This document shows, piece after piece, positions 34,315-47,402 of a DNA stretch of 64,000 bases. Every line of letters begins with the position of its first letter. Within the stretch, counting starts at the first letter, position 1. The notes beneath the pieces were generated by a model, which searched no databases, was not told the DNA's origin, and worked only from the letters and a program-made list of their open reading frames with translations. The stretch is from Ananas comosus (Eukaryota > Streptophyta > Magnoliopsida > Poales > Bromeliaceae): NCBI RefSeq assembly GCF_001540865.1, contig NC_033623.1, positions 5,739,545 through 5,803,544 of the forward strand. Reading direction: 5' to 3'. The translations under genes were made by a program, and so were the position numbers.

Positions 34315-35680
34315 GTATGGCGTTTGTTTACGTTGTAAAAGAAACACTTTTCATAGGAATCGTAGAAATTTCAGGGGTTTTATTGTAAAATATGCTATAG
34401 TAAAGGGAGATAGGAGCAGTGAAATGCCTAGGTTCTGTCTATCTGAATTGCTTTGCTTATCAATTCCTTTACCAAGTAGTAATCTTGTGTAGTTACTGTG
34501 ATGTTTACCTTGTTCACTGTCATTACAGAGTGCAGGTTTAATGTTATATAATATAATAATATATGTAGGCAGAGTATAGGTTTTTGGCTAACTTTGTTTG
34601 TGGTGAGGAAATGGATTGAATTATGCTTTCTCTTCATGGTAGGGTTCTACTTCTGGGATGGATTGAACATTTTGCTTCGCTTAGATGATGCGAGGGTTCA
34701 TATACTGGTGTTTGTTATGAAACATTATAAACTGTTCATTTAGAAGCTTAAGATTTTACGGAAGGAATGGTTGATTCTCTAATTTTAAACCACCATGTTC
34801 TTCAGTTGACAGCACTACCTGTTTCATATTCTTCAATTTATATCCAAGTTATTCCCTGCTATTAGAAATGACAATTGACTTTATCCTTTGTACTTGATTT
34901 TTTTTATTTTTTTTATTTTTATTTTTTTTTTTGAAACTACTGCAAAATAATCTTTTTGCTTCATCATGTTTTGGTCACTATGCTCAAAAAACACTTCATA
35001 TCTAGTCTTCCAACATTTTTTCCCACAGATTCGATTAGTTACCAAGTAATATTAAAGTTGTTGGTTTACCAATTAAGTTGATCAAAATTTCAGATTTCAT
35101 AATTGCCTACAACTGCATGGTATGCTATTATGCTGAGGCAAGACGATTGCTTCTGTGACCTTTTCAGTTCATTCTAGGCCATGCTGTATTATGCTAACAG
35201 TGATTCAGTTTTGTTTGAACTTGCAATCTAACTAAATAGAAAGAAGGCTACTTAAGGAGTGTAAATGGGCCCAATGTGAGATGAGCCATGGGTTGCTCGT
35301 GCTAGCAGTTGATTGCCATGGCATTGTCCGTATATGTTAACTTCACCGGGTTGATTCTTGGTCTTGAGATCATCCAATATTATCGGCGTGTAGGCTTTAG
35401 ACGTACAAACTTTTCAAACCTAACTTAGTTTATAGCGACAAGGCCCCGGCTTCATCCCTCAGCCCCCAAAAATAGCAGCTTAGCGACATTGGCCCCCAAG
35501 AGGAAAGCATTGTATCTGGGTGGGATCGTGGGGGAGACAAGGAGGGGCGGGGTGTAGGTGACAGGTGTCAAGATGATCAATTCATCAGGAATTGATGGCA
35601 ACGCTCTTGTCAATGTCATTCGGTGGCAACAAGTTGATGGTAACGATTGTGGATTTGACTTGGGCAGATTTGATGATGCA
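34315..35680. other. Intron or 3' flank of the host gene; nothing further recognised
   Basis: AT-rich sequence follows the splice donor. No further coding exon with sustained codon bias was seen. A short GC-richer patch at 35435-35560 contains two copies of TAGCGACAnnGGCCCC about 55 bases apart. The stretch ends at the copia insertion target, ATGCA. Confidence 0.4.
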
Positions 35681-36319
35681 TGTTGGAAATTCGATGGCAG
35701 CGAAAACTTACAAACTGGACAGCCAACGTTTCTAGAAATCGGATCGGATTGCTCGTTTTACTAGCTTGCTTGGATCGTCTCGGTCTCGATGCTTCTCGAT
35801 CTTCCACGTATCTCGGCTTCTCCCACGCCTATGCCTTGCGTCACGAATCGGATGTGTCGGATACTGATGGGGTAAAAATTGGATGCGGCGGATGCCAATC
35901 GAAGAGGGCTACCAGAGTTCTCTTTTATGTCCACACTCCAAGAACCCAGGAACGTAAGTGGAAATCCAGAGAGAAAGAAGAGAGAGAAGAACGATTGATT
36001 GTAGATTATCTTAGATCGAATTAGATCGTATGATACGGGAAAGAAAAAAGAACGTATTTATAGAATAATGGAACCCCCTAAAATATCCTAAAAGGACGTA
36101 TTTATAGAATAACGGAACTCTCTAAAATATCCTGAATCTCACATAGAGATCATGATCAGGATATTCATAATAGATATTCACTAGGAGATATGTTTCTTAA
36201 CTAATAAGAAACGTATGATCCATCTTTATCCTTAACTTATTAGTATAAATCCCAATTCACATTTTTTGTGGATCAGGTTAAATTAAGACCCGCCAATGTG
36301 GACACGCCATATAGCAATA
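35681..36319 (-). repeat. copia 3' LTR (639 bp)
   Basis: It aligns with the 594-base LTR at 41160-41753. Most of the length difference is a 44-base tandem duplication at about 36054-36141 that contains the TATA box (TATAAATACG in sense). The terminal base change AACA to AATA at 36317-36319 has altered the end. Confidence 0.85.
36054..36141 (-). promoter_or_regulatory. Tandemly duplicated TATA-box segment in copia LTR
   Basis: The unit starting GTATTTATAGAATAA occurs at 36054 and 36098. In sense orientation each has TTCTATAAATACG, a good plant TATA box. The partner LTR has only one copy (near 41536). Confidence 0.75.
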
Positions 36320-37356
36320 ATCTCCCACTTGGCCACATTGGCCAATTCTCTCTCACTCATTCTTCTCTTCATACGGGTAATGGAGCGTGCGACTTGAGGA
36401 AAGAAACACATGCAAGAGTGCTATATTAAGTTACCACCTAACTAACATAGCACATCACTATCTTAAGTTGTCTATGCCTTAGATGTTTCAACACACATCG
36501 GATCAAGTATCACAATCCCTCTCCTGTAATGACAGGGTTTGACTGCATAATTATTTCTTGTACTCATAATTATCTCAGGTAACACAACCGAGATAATCGT
36601 TCGGGCAATGAGTCACAAAACTTATGTGGTGTGTTATCGAAACATCTTCTTCAGCCCCTCACATTAATCTGTATCGGTTCAAGCACTTTATTAGATATGC
36701 TCCGCGAGATCGTATTTTCTAATGACCCTGAGATACACGCTAAGTTAGTTATTTTCGACCTCCACTTTATAACGTAGTTTTAAGTCGAGAGCATAAAAGG
36801 GTTAGTGCTCACACAATGACATGGAGTGAAGAACTTATGTCACTTTACTAATTGGTCAACAAATATACAGTATGATATATGCTATGGCGGAGCTCCCACT
36901 CAATGAGTCGTGTCACGCTCTAAAAACGCCATGTGAACTTTGGTCTATATACTACTTAGGTATCTAACCATAACTCAAGTCATCTCTCTAACCTGAACAC
37001 TTAGGTTTGGCTACTATACAGGCTCGATATGAAATTTCATAGAAAAACTTTCATATCCAACTATTTAGAGTCTCATCTTAAGCTAATTAAGACGATTTTT
37101 AAATTATATCAACACTTCATTCATAACGTATATGAACAAAGTAATCATATTACAACTACTCAAGTTTAATATTATTATCTACTCTTATCCTTCTCACCAC
37201 ATAGGTGGCAGGGAGATCTCCGTGTGAGTGGGTTGATCTGAGCCTGCTACCTTATCGAATATGTGCATACTAGTATCAATTATTTAATCATATTAGAAGG
37301 AAAAAAAATATATTTTCATTAAGAAAACGTAGGGTATAAAATAATATCCATATATC

Positions 37357-37679
37357 AAAACCTAAGAAGATCCAAACTTCTACCACGGGTCTGGAACATA
37401 TTCCTAGCTATCGGCTTGGTCAACGGATCAGTTACCATCCTAGTGACGAAGATGTATCTAGGAATGACTTAGTATAGCCTAATCATGTCTCGAATGTTGT
37501 GAAAATGGATATCTATATGCTTGGTCCTGCCATGATACTTGGGGTCCTTCACATACTCCAGGGCAGCCATGCTATTAGAGAACATCTCATCAATTTGAGT
37601 CACAATGTAGAGGTGCTGGAGAAATCTTCTAAGCCAAACAACCTTCTAAACGGCCGCTGCACAAGCAACATACTCCGCT
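37357..37679 (-). pseudogene. copia RNase H / pol C-terminus pseudogene
   Basis: The minus strand encodes AEYVACAAAV, then VVWLRRFLQHL, YHGRTKHIDIHFHNIRDM and VTDPLTKPIARNMF, the usual order at the end of copia pol. Stops interrupt it after AAAV and before VIPRYIF. It is the downstream half of a region split by the B solo LTR; the upstream half is at 40744-41159. Confidence 0.85.
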
Positions 37680-40600
37680 TGTCACGCCCCGCGACCAACC
37701 GCCAATTTGGACCGAGTCGCGGCGCCGACGACAGACCGCCGAACGGACCGGGGTTTCCCCTGTACGCGGACAGAGTCTTCCCTGTACGTTCTAGGCGTCG
37801 CAATCCAAACAATGTACATTACACGGGTTCCAACCAAGAACAGATATCAATCAAGATTGCAAATGGAAAGGTATCAACAACATAACACATCCTATGCTAT
37901 TACATACATTCACATTTATATGCTTTACATCCCAACCACCAATCTTTTTACATTAGACTTTCAAATACAATCTAAATTATTACATCATAGATATTACAAG
38001 TTTAATACATTTTGTTCCTTTCATTTTCTATACCCCTAAGCTACGCTGACGGGGTACTGCTAGCTCTGGTCTCTGGGGGTAGTGCGCTATCTATGGAGCT
38101 ACGCCCTTGCCTCGCGCCGCCGCGCCGCTCACGTGCAAACCTATAAAACCCCAAAACAACGTGGGGTGAGAACCAACTCCATGGTTCCCAGTGGGTACGG
38201 CCACCCAAGGGAGGAGCTCGACCAACAGGTCCAAGGGAGGCAAATACAAGTTAGTCCAATAAACAAATAGATATGTATATCATAAACATGCAACTAACTT
38301 TACCTTGCTTTGCCTCACAACTGCAATGATGCCATGCTATATGCAACAGGAATATATGCAACATGAATATATGCAACAACCAGTAGAATTATTGATTCTA
38401 CAATCAATCTTGCTAATCTTAGCTCATGTCGTCCAACTCTAAGGTTTCTACTACCCTAGGTTTATCACATTTACCACTAGCCCTCAAGGTTCTATCTACC
38501 TTATTCCAGCTAGCCACCCGACTCGGCCTCGAGTCAATCAACAGCGGATAATCCGCGCTCTGCCCGGCTCGAGGTGAAGGATCCTGTCGCATGCACCTCA
38601 GCCTGCAAGCCAAGAACCACATCGCCCAACGGTCCGCCCGAAGGTCCGTGCACCGTGGTCAGGGATCCGCTAGTGGGAGAGGAAACATAGCCGCGTACAC
38701 CCATAGCCAAGATCCCCGATAGGGAGAGGAACATGCCGCGTACACCCTAGCGCTCTTTGTTCTTGCTTAGTCATAATCCTCAAAGTTCTTTCCGGTGGGA
38801 GAGGAACATCGCCGCATACACCCGCGGTCCAAGAACTATTGAGTTCACAAGTACTGGGATTCCGGAATCGACTTCACAAGTCAAGGGTCCATATCCAACC
38901 CTATACTATTGACCTATCTAGGTCCAATGCACTTTCCACCCTAGGTCCAACTGACTCTAGGTCTAATGCCTCAATTTCACAACCTAGGTTTACCTTAACT
39001 CTAGGTTCAGTTCTCAACCTATGTTCTTTAACACTAGGTTAGATGCCACACACCTAGATCCCGACTCTAGGTTCATACTCAACCTATGTTCTTTAACACT
39101 AGGTTAGATGCCACTCGTTATTTATCCTAGGTTCAACAACACTAGGTTCAATGTCATCTATGTTCGACCTATGTTTATTAACACTAGGTTAATGCCACTC
39201 GATCTACTTGATATCCTATTTGTCATATCGAGTCCATATGCACATGCATCTTATCTAACATGCTCACATGATGTTACATGCACCTAGCATACATTCCAAT
39301 GCACACATACATATCACTTGCATTATCACTAGCATGTATTCTATATCATATCATTTTACATGGATCTACTTAGCATTTGCATCATATTATTAACATGCAT
39401 TAGCTACATGAATCAACCACATGCTTTATTTACATTTATATGCATCATCTATATGCCTCATTTACATTCATATGCATCAACATGGATTCTTAATCATCTT
39501 AGACATAAAGGGCGATCTAGTCGCTTCGGTAAACACAACCCACCTCAATTCGCGTTCCGATTGTCCGTCGACACTTGCAATCGGCCTCCCGCGGCACTCG
39601 GCACCCGTTTGGGCCCGATCTCACAGTTGCTCTCCAAGAGCACGTCGCTTCGCCGTTTCAAGTGCTAATGATCTTCGTCTCGCTGTTACGATGCTCGGGA
39701 CCCGATTTCACGATTTATGGACGTCGCCTCGGCCTTCCAGGTGAAAACGAAGCGCCAAGCGTCCGTTTCTTCAATATCTTCGTAACGGCTCGTCGGATTG
39801 CCGAACCGTCTTCGCCAACGTGTTTCGTTACCTATCAATTAGGTTTACAGAGGGTTATTTGAGATCAAACCAATCTATTTACAAAAATTTCATTTTTGAT
39901 GCCCTAGGTGCTACTATTGCAAAATACCCCAAATCGATCTCCGATTCATGCAATAAACATCTATCTAGCATCAAAGAAGCCTACTAAATTCACTTCTAGA
40001 GCATTTAGACCTATTTCTAGAGATCTACCATGAGAGGGTAACAAAGCTTACATCTCCAAGCTTCTACAAACACAAGGAAGGGGAAGGAGATGACGTGGAT
40101 CCCTTTCTTGATCTTCTTCTCCTTCTTCTTCTTTTTTTTCTCCTTCTCCTTCCTCTTCTTCTTCCTCTCATTCTATTTCGTTTAGAGAGAGAGAGTGACA
40201 CGTCTGGGGCTAAACGGGTGAGGGAGAAGAGAGGAAGACCTAATTTCCTCTTCTATACACTTAACCCATGCATAAAATGCAAATAAGCCCCTCTACAATG
40301 CCTCTCTTGCAACAGCCCGAATTAGGCATTTTCGGAATTCGGGGACCGATCTCTACATGAGGGACCGGTCCCTGAGAAACCGGTCTCTTTGCCTGGGACC
40401 GGTCCCAGAGAGACCTCCAGCCCAGACTTAGCTAATTTTCAGCTTCGTCCGATTTCGCTTCGTTTTCGTTCGTTTTCGTTCGTTTGACCTCCGATTCGTC
40501 TCAAATCGAACCGAGACTCTCCAAACATGTTTTCAAACATGTTTTCATCATCTTTCCATCCTCGCTAATGCTGAATTTAGCTCACGGCCCAGCATGGCCT

Positions 40601-40743
40601 TTCGGCTCTGTTTTAGCGCCTACGCGTACCAAAAACGCCCGAATGCTTCCGGAACTCACCGGGACCTTACCGAAACCATTCTAATGGCTCTCCAATCGAA
40701 TGTACACCGTAACTTAATAGTTTTAGAAGTCCGGTACCTTACA
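37680..40743 (-). mobile_element. Solo LTR, family B, in copia RNase H, TSD with one mismatch
   Basis: It begins TGTCACGCCCCGCG at 37680 and ends GGTACCTTACA at 40743; 3064 bases. Flanks are CCGCT (37675-37679) and CTGCT (40744-40748), a TSD with one C/T change. It matches the other B solo LTR: GGACCGGTCC at 40362 and 40396, CT-rich leader near 40080-40190, AACCTA/TAGGTT arrays at 39000-39190, and the stem GAACCA/TGGTTC at 38170-38187. The splice-site-like acceptor reads TTTTATAG. Confidence 0.88.
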
Positions 40744-41159
40744 CTGCTTCTATGGTAGATAAGGCAATGCAGCTCTACTTCTTACCGCACCAGAAAATTA
40801 CCCCACATCCAAGCATAAATACATAGCTTGAAGTGGACCTGTGCTCATCTCAATCACCGCCCCAATCAGCATCGCTATATTCTTTCAATCTCAAGTCCCT
40901 AGCTTACAAGTAGAGGACGAGATCACCGGTTTCTTTTAAATATCAAAGAATTCTCTTCATCGCTTACCAATGAATGGATCCTGGGTTGCTCCGGAAATGA
41001 CTTTACTAAACCAACAGTGAAGCAAATGTCAGGCCGACTACACATCATAGCGTACATCAAGTTGCCAACTATACTCGCATAAGAACCCTACTCATTTACT
41101 TCTTATCTTTATCCGTTTTATGGCACTGATTAAGACTTAGAGTGTGATTCTTCTCCAAT
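40744..41159 (-). pseudogene. copia reverse transcriptase C-terminus / RNase H start, pseudogene
   Basis: The minus strand reads TLSLNQCHKTDKDKK, then YASIVGNLMYAMMCSRPDIC and FTVGLVKSFPEQPR, the copia block after the RT active site, and later CIALSTMEA of RNase H. Several stops are present. The 5' LTR ends directly against this RT fragment (41160/41159) with only ATTGG left of a possible primer site, so a deletion removed everything from the PBS into RT. Confidence 0.85.
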
Positions 41160-41753
41160 TGTTGAAAATTCGAGGGCAGCGGAAACTTACAAACTGGATA
41201 GCCAACGAATCTAGGAATCGGAACCGGAATCGGATCGGATTGCTTATTTTACTAGCTTGCTTGGATCGTCCTGATCTCGATGCTTCTAGATTTCCCACGT
41301 ATCTCGGCTTCTCCCGCGCCTACGCCTCGCGTTACAGATCAAATACATCGAATACGAATGGGGTGCAAATCGGATGCGACGGACGCCAATCGAAGAGAGC
41401 TACCAGAGTTCTCTTCTATGTCCACTCTCCAAGACTCGTAGGTGGAAATCCTAGAGAGAGAAAAGAGAGGGAAGATTGATCGTAAATTCTCTTAGATTAA
41501 ATTAGATTGTATGATACAGAAGAGAAATGGGGACGTATTTATAGAATAACGGAATCCTCTAAAATATCCTGAATCTTACATAGGAATTAAGATTAGGATA
41601 TCCATAATAGATATTCATTAGGAAATGCGTTTCTTAACTAATAAGAAACATATAATCCATCCTTATGCTTAACTTATTAGGATAACCTTAATCCACATTT
41701 TATGTGAAACGGGTTAAATTAAGACTCGCCAATGTGGACACCACATAGCAACA

Positions 41754-43227
41754 ATGCAGAACTGCCCAACCTGATTTGGTTGATCTTTTTAAGTCGATTG
41801 AGTTTATTATTTTTGTTTTTAAATCAGATTAGAGTAGTTGATCTTATTTTTTTAGTTAATATTTATTTTTCATATTCTTATTCTTCAGTTAATTTGTGGA
41901 TAATGTTTTTTAGTTGATTATTTAGGATATGATTAAATTCGAAGTTGGCTATAGATAAAATAAAAGAAAGTGTAAATAAGGCATAAAGATTATGAATATA
42001 AATTTATGAATCTATAATGAAAACAAATGTTTTGGTAATGATGTTTTTTTTTCTCCTTCGCGAATGCATCGCACAGGAGTGAGTCCAGTTCTGAAGCGAC
42101 TTTGGTTTTGGAGTGAGTCATGATTATATTTTCTTATTTTTATCTTACTTTTTTGAATTTTTTTAATTTCGTAATTTTCATAATTTCTTTCTTTTTAATT
42201 TTGAAAAATTTTAAAAAATTAAAAATATTCAAAAGTATTTTCAAATTTTTTAGAAATTCAAAAGCTTTTAAAATAAATTATAAATCATATTTTGTAGACC
42301 TCTCAAGCGTAGGTTCCTACATTCCATCATGTATCAAATTTGGTATTAGATCTTTAGGCTATTTGATGGTTTCGTTTGGTCGAAAATTTTGGGCTGGTGG
42401 AAGAAAACATGGTGAGCATTGAAAAAAAAAAAAAAAAAAAAAGAAAAAAAAAGAGAAAAAGTATAATAAGAAAAAGAGTGGAGTGAAGAAAAGGTGAAAA
42501 AAAACGTGTGGAGGGAAAAAAAAGAAATGGAGAGTTAAAAATAAAATCATCATGAATGTAAAAAAATGTCTTAAAAGAGTTTTTGAGAAGTATGATAAGA
42601 GAGTGGAGTTTGAGGAATAGTTATATAATTAGAAGTCATATTTTGAAAGGAAAAAAATAATATTTAGTGAAAATACTAGATGTTTTGAGATGGTGGTATA
42701 GACATATAAATATCTCATTTTGATTTTAACAAAATATTTTTGAAGGAACAAGAAAAAATGTTAAAAAATAATGAAGATGATGCTAAAATTATTAAAGATG
42801 ATTTTCAATGGATGAATAAGGTCAGGCACGAGTATCGATAAATTCAATTAAAAGTTCAACTGTTGATCCTGATTTATCAAACAGAGTACGCCGCCTGTAG
42901 CACGGTTGGGAGTTAATAATTTTGATCTAGTTCCATCCGTACCATCTGATTACAAAGAAGTTCTAAATGTGACCATGTTAGATAGTGAGCATATGCAATT
43001 AAACCATGAAGCTGAGGTAGATGAGCATGTTGAAGAGCTAAGATTACAAATCGAATTATCCTCATTTGCTCCAACAATATGAGTCCTCCGTACCTGAGCT
43101 TCAAATTGCATCGAAATTACTTTCCTCCTTAATATTAATCCTTATGAAGCCTCACCGACTTCTCAATCATTCTTACGTCAACACCAACCTAGAGACATTG
43201 ATGATAGAGGTTGTTCGATATGCAGAT
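41754..43227. other. AT-rich DNA with a repeat shared with 45257-45430
   Basis: 41754-41920 aligns with 45257-45430 (about 80% by eye), in direct orientation. The rest is AT-rich with a poly-A/purine tract at 42421-42540. A weak coding-like stretch at about 42890-43200 is broken by stops and was not assigned. Confidence 0.5.
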
Positions 43228-44000
43228 GTTGGGCTTAGGGGTGGAACTGGGCCGGGCTGGGGTCGGGTCATACAATAAATAATATATATTATATATATAA
43301 GGTTAAGTTATATGTATATAACTATGTAAAATAATACGTATTATATATTTTTACTTATAGATATATATAATTGTATAAAATAATATTATTTATAATATAT
43401 CCTCAAATGGAAACTAAATATATAGTTATATTTATAACATATCATCATATATATTAAGCTTAATTTCACATGGGTCTCTGCAAATATAATGAATAGCAAA
43501 TATATCCATACAATGTTCAACTTTCATTTGTTGTTCCTGCTAAAATCTTGATATTTTCAAATATGTCTATACCGTTAGAATCCGTTAGAAAAATTTAGTT
43601 AACCATAGGTTAAATATTTAACCTTGATTAGTTTTTTGACATTTTTACCCCTCTTATATTATATTGTTATGGCTTTTGAATAGATATATTTGTGATAACA
43701 AAATTGAAAATATAAACGGTTCTCTAACTGTAACAAACCATAGGGATATATTTGAAAATATTAGAACTTTTGTAGGGACAACATATAAACATTGAACTTT
43801 GTAGGAATATATTTGACATTCACTATATTTGTAGGGATCTGTATAAAATTAACCCTATATATAAATATATATTCTTAATAACACTATATACATATATATA
43901 TCATTTATCCTTATAGAATTATATATATATATATATGATATATATATAATATTATATACTATATATTATATATATATACTCTATATAGTAGTATATATAT

Positions 44001-44547
44001 AGGCATGGATCTATAACTATTATGAGTAATTGGAGCCGTCATACTCGATAAGTTGTTTTCAATGATGCGAGCTTCGAATCGGCGATCCTCTGTTAAAGTT
44101 ATGATATAGAGTTTTTTGAAACTTCTTAAGAAAATGAATTTGTAAATTTTCGAAATCTAATGTAGATATAGATAGGAGAGACATAAAATGAACGGTCAAA
44201 ATCGAACGACGTTCTTAAAAAGGGCAATGATCGGATCTTCAATTCAAGATCGGAGTTAGGTGATCTTTATTTATGTAGGAATAAAATTTTCTATCATAAA
44301 ATTCAACAAATTCCGATTTTTTATACCGTTAAATAGCAAGTGATTGATACCGACTTAAAATTGTCCAATTTGTGACTATTGATCGTGAAGGTAAATTGAT
44401 GTCAAAAAATTATAAAGTGAATTTCTAGAAGTTTAGAAGGATGTAAATAATGTTTACGGTGTGGTATCATCGATTCGAAAGCGTCTATCATCGAAAACAA
44501 CTGATGAGTCCGAGGACGATCGTATATATAGTATAGTAGCGGACCCA
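44001..44547. mobile_element. (TA)n-flanked fold-back MITE, copy 1
   Basis: It is bounded on both sides by TA-rich microsatellite. Its ends are inverted: near the left, AGTTGTTTTCAATGAT and TTCGAATCG; the reverse complement of the right end has AGTTGTTTTCGATGAT and TTCGAATCG. The outer right end contains GTAGTATAG as in the 47-kb copies. It resembles rice Micron elements in inserting at (TA)n; the comparison is by behaviour, not sequence. Confidence 0.6.
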
Positions 44548-44680
44548 TAAATATTATATTATATATATATATATATAGATAGTATATATATTAGTATAAT
44601 ATATAATATGAATTTTTTTTTTTTTTTTTTTTTTTTTTTATTTTTTTTTTTTTTTTTTTTTTTTTTATATCATATATATA

Positions 44681-44892
44681 ATTGAGCTGATACTTTTACA
44701 AGTATTAACTCTTCCATGAGCTATTAGGTTTTTAGCATTGATCGACGTCATTAGTTATTAATAGTCCTTGCGAATCAATATAGTATTCCATCCTATACAC
44801 CTACCACCATCATTCTCAACCTCATTCTCTCCATCAATGGCTAAAAACTCAAAAGCACCACTCACATAATACTTTTACAAGTATTCTAGCTC

Positions 44893-44895
<3 letters not shown>
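44681..44895. mobile_element. (TA)n-flanked short inverted-repeat element, copy 2
   Basis: About 215 bases lie between a poly-T/TA tract and a (TA)n run. Left end ATTGAGCTGATACTTTTAC; the reverse complement of the right end is GTTGAGCTAGAATACTTGTA, and GTTTTTAGCATTGAT / GTTTTTAGCCATTGAT lie inside each arm. No coding capacity. Confidence 0.6.
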
Positions 44896-44930
<35 letters not shown>

Positions 44931-45150
44931 CTAAATTTTTTATTTTGATAACTATCGTGTCGGGCTTTCAGGTCGGGCTCGGACTGGGTTTCGACATGTC
45001 TAGATAGGTCCAATTTTTTTTTTCGGATATAAATTTCTAAGCCCGGCCTAAATCTAAAGTTATAATTTTGATACCTAAAACCCGGCCCATATATGGCCTA
45101 TCGGGCCGAACCTGTTTAGGCCCGGTCCTAGTTCTATCCATAGCTGGGTT

Positions 45151-46115
45151 GCACCACTTTATTCTGCACAGTTGGTTATTTTTTATCACTTTGTAAATCC
45201 AACTTATCTCGAGAACGATATCCTGAGAATGATATCCTACACAGTGGAAGCAAATGATGCATAACTACTCGACCTGATATGGTTTATCGATTTAAATTGA
45301 TTGAGTTCATTGTTTTTGCTTTTAAATTAGATTAGATTAGTTGATCTTATTTTTTAGTTAGTATTTATTTTCAGATAACTATTCAATTATTTAGATTAGA
45401 GTAGTTCATTTATTCAGATTCTAAATTATTATTTTTATTAGTTTATTTTAGATATTTGTTTTCTAATTTTTAAGATTTCTCATATGGAATAGGTTCCTAA
45501 AAATTAGATATATGGTTTAAGGCCTTTTTAAATATGTTCGAAATAGAAAAATTCTAAAATTACAAGATTTGGTTTAGATTAAGATTGTATGTTGATGACT
45601 ACAAATATAGCATTGTAATTTTAGGGCTATATTATAGAAAACACATTTATAAATATTTTATTTTTCACTTTTTCTTTCTAACTTTCAAAAGTTTATATTT
45701 TACTCTCTCAATACTTCAGGTTGTTGCATTTAGTCCCCATATGTCAGATTTCATCATTATTCCGTCTATTTCTTATAATTTATGCTGAAAATATCATTCA
45801 AAATAAAAAAAATATATTAAAAATTTTTTTTCTTAAAGAAGAAGTAAAGGTAATTTAGTTATTTTGCCATCTCCATTAACATCGTATCCCTCTAAAAATA
45901 TTTCTAAAATTTTATTGGGGGCAAAAATGTAGGTTATTAAAAGTTAGGAAAGAAAATTGAAAAAAAGGGGTATAAACTGAAGGGTTTTTTGTAATTTAGT
46001 CTAATTTAGAAATTAGTTATAATGTAATAAAATTTGGTATTTTGGGTTTTGACTATTGTTACAATATTTTCTTTTTCTTCTTGTCGTGTGTCCGAAATTT
46101 TATCTTTCTAATGGT
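45151..46115. other. AT-rich unassigned DNA
   Basis: 45257-45430 is the second copy of the repeat seen at 41754. It contains one ATGCA where the other copy has the copia element flanked by two. The rest shows no supported feature up to the F LTR at 46128. Confidence 0.5.
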
Positions 46116-47154
46116 TCTTTCTTTTCTTGTATGAGGACTGATTTTTATGGTATAATCTGGTGCTTTCCAGTGGTGTTTTCAGGTATTTTAATTTTAAAAT
46201 TATTGGCTTAATTTTGGGAAAAATTTTTTTTTATCAAAGGTGTTCAGTGACTAGTGCTATTCACTTAACTGAATAATAGCCAGTGTTTTATTTTGAGGCT
46301 TTACCTTGAGGGTGGCTTCAGATGTGAATCAGACTCTATTTCAGATGACCCAATAGGTCGTTTCCAATGGTATGATTGTGCCGGAGGTGATGGCATGGTC
46401 CGATTTTACATTTGATGCACAATTTTCTAGAAAACCTATTTTTATTGCAGATTGGCCTTTTTCTGCTCGATATTTTTGCTTTTGAGAATTATTCGGTGCT
46501 CCGTTTTGCATGAAAATATATGGGATGGTGCCTTAGGGTATGAAACTTTAAGGTTGGAGGGCCTAATTACAGTTTTTGCAATGCAAATTTGGAGCAATTT
46601 GCGAAGGGGCTATCATTTTATGTAAAAAATTTCACAGTTTTGATGGTAGAAGGTTCTACATGAAAGTAGTCTTAGAGATGAGTTTATGTCTCAAATTTCA
46701 CGGAATTCGGTTTTATCGGTGCAGAATGGCGTTGTTTTGATTCTTATGAAGGAGATTCGTTATCGTGAAGCTTTTCGGACTTAAACGCATTATTGGGAGT
46801 ATCTTGGTGCACTTTGGGTTGGAGAGGGATGTAGGCACAATTTTCAATGGCTTGTGGGGGACTGAGGTGAAATTTGCCTCATCTTGAGGGGCTTATTGTG
46901 CCGTTTTTCTAAACTATATACTAATATGTTGTTACATGTGTATATTTAGGGCTGGCAAACGAGCGAGCCGGCTCGCGTTCGACTCGTGTTCGGCTCGATA
47001 TTCGGCTCGCTCGAGCTCGACTCGAAATTAAATGAGCCGAGCTTGAACAAAATAAAAGGCTCGAAATTCATTTCAAGCCGAGCTTGAGTATTACTCGGCT
47101 CGTTCGAATTAGGCTCGAAAAGCTCGAAAAGCTCGAATATATATATATATATAT

Positions 47155-47402
47155 AGAATTATGCTACTATACTATCAACAGTACCAAGCCCTTGGTACTA
47201 TTGAGTTTTCGCCGTTGGATGAAAGATGTGCGGTTAGGATGATAGTAGTCCCGGTTAAATGATAGTGGTCCGTAGGATTGAGTGGGTGGTTGTTTTAATA
47301 GTATAACTCTAACGGATATGGAATGTCAAAGGGTTAGATCTAACGTAGAAAACTCAATAGTACAAGGGCTTGTACTATTCGAATAGTATAGTAGCCGGAC
47401 TC

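Larger units (their letters stand above)
35681..41753 (-). mobile_element. Internally deleted Ty1/copia element with two LTRs and perfect TSD
   Basis: 3' LTR 35681-36319 and 5' LTR 41160-41753 share TGTTG...(A)GCAACA-type ends, and ATGCA flanks the whole (35676-35680 and 41754-41758). After the 3' LTR border (36319) the minus strand reads a purine-rich AAGTGGGAGA, a typical polypurine tract. The interior, without the nested B LTR, is only ~1.8 kb. It holds the RT C-terminus and RNase H; gag, integrase, most of RT and the primer site are deleted. The LTRs differ at roughly 15% of sites by eye, so the insertion is old. A related unoccupied site is visible at 45257. Confidence 0.88.
43236..45142. 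mobile_element. Non-autonomous hAT-like element with nested (TA)n MITEs
   Basis: The left end TAGGGGTGGAACTGGGCCGGGC and the right end (reverse complement TATGGATAGAACTAGGACCGGG) form imperfect terminal inverted repeats. Flanking 8-mers GTTGGGCT (43228-43235) and GCTGGGTT (45143-45150) match at 6 of 8, both differences C/T. An 8-bp TSD and TAGGGGTGG ends are typical of hAT. No transposase frame is present. Confidence 0.65.

Noticed and set aside
33691..34347. Antisense frames opposite the host exon
   Set aside because: Shadows of the GC-rich coding strand; no start context or domain.
44495..44525. Hammerhead ribozyme-like CTGATGAGTCCGAGGAC
   Set aside because: The core continues GATC in place of the required GAAA, the stem II loop is only two bases, and no matching cleavage site or stem III is visible. 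It lies in the arm of a MITE.
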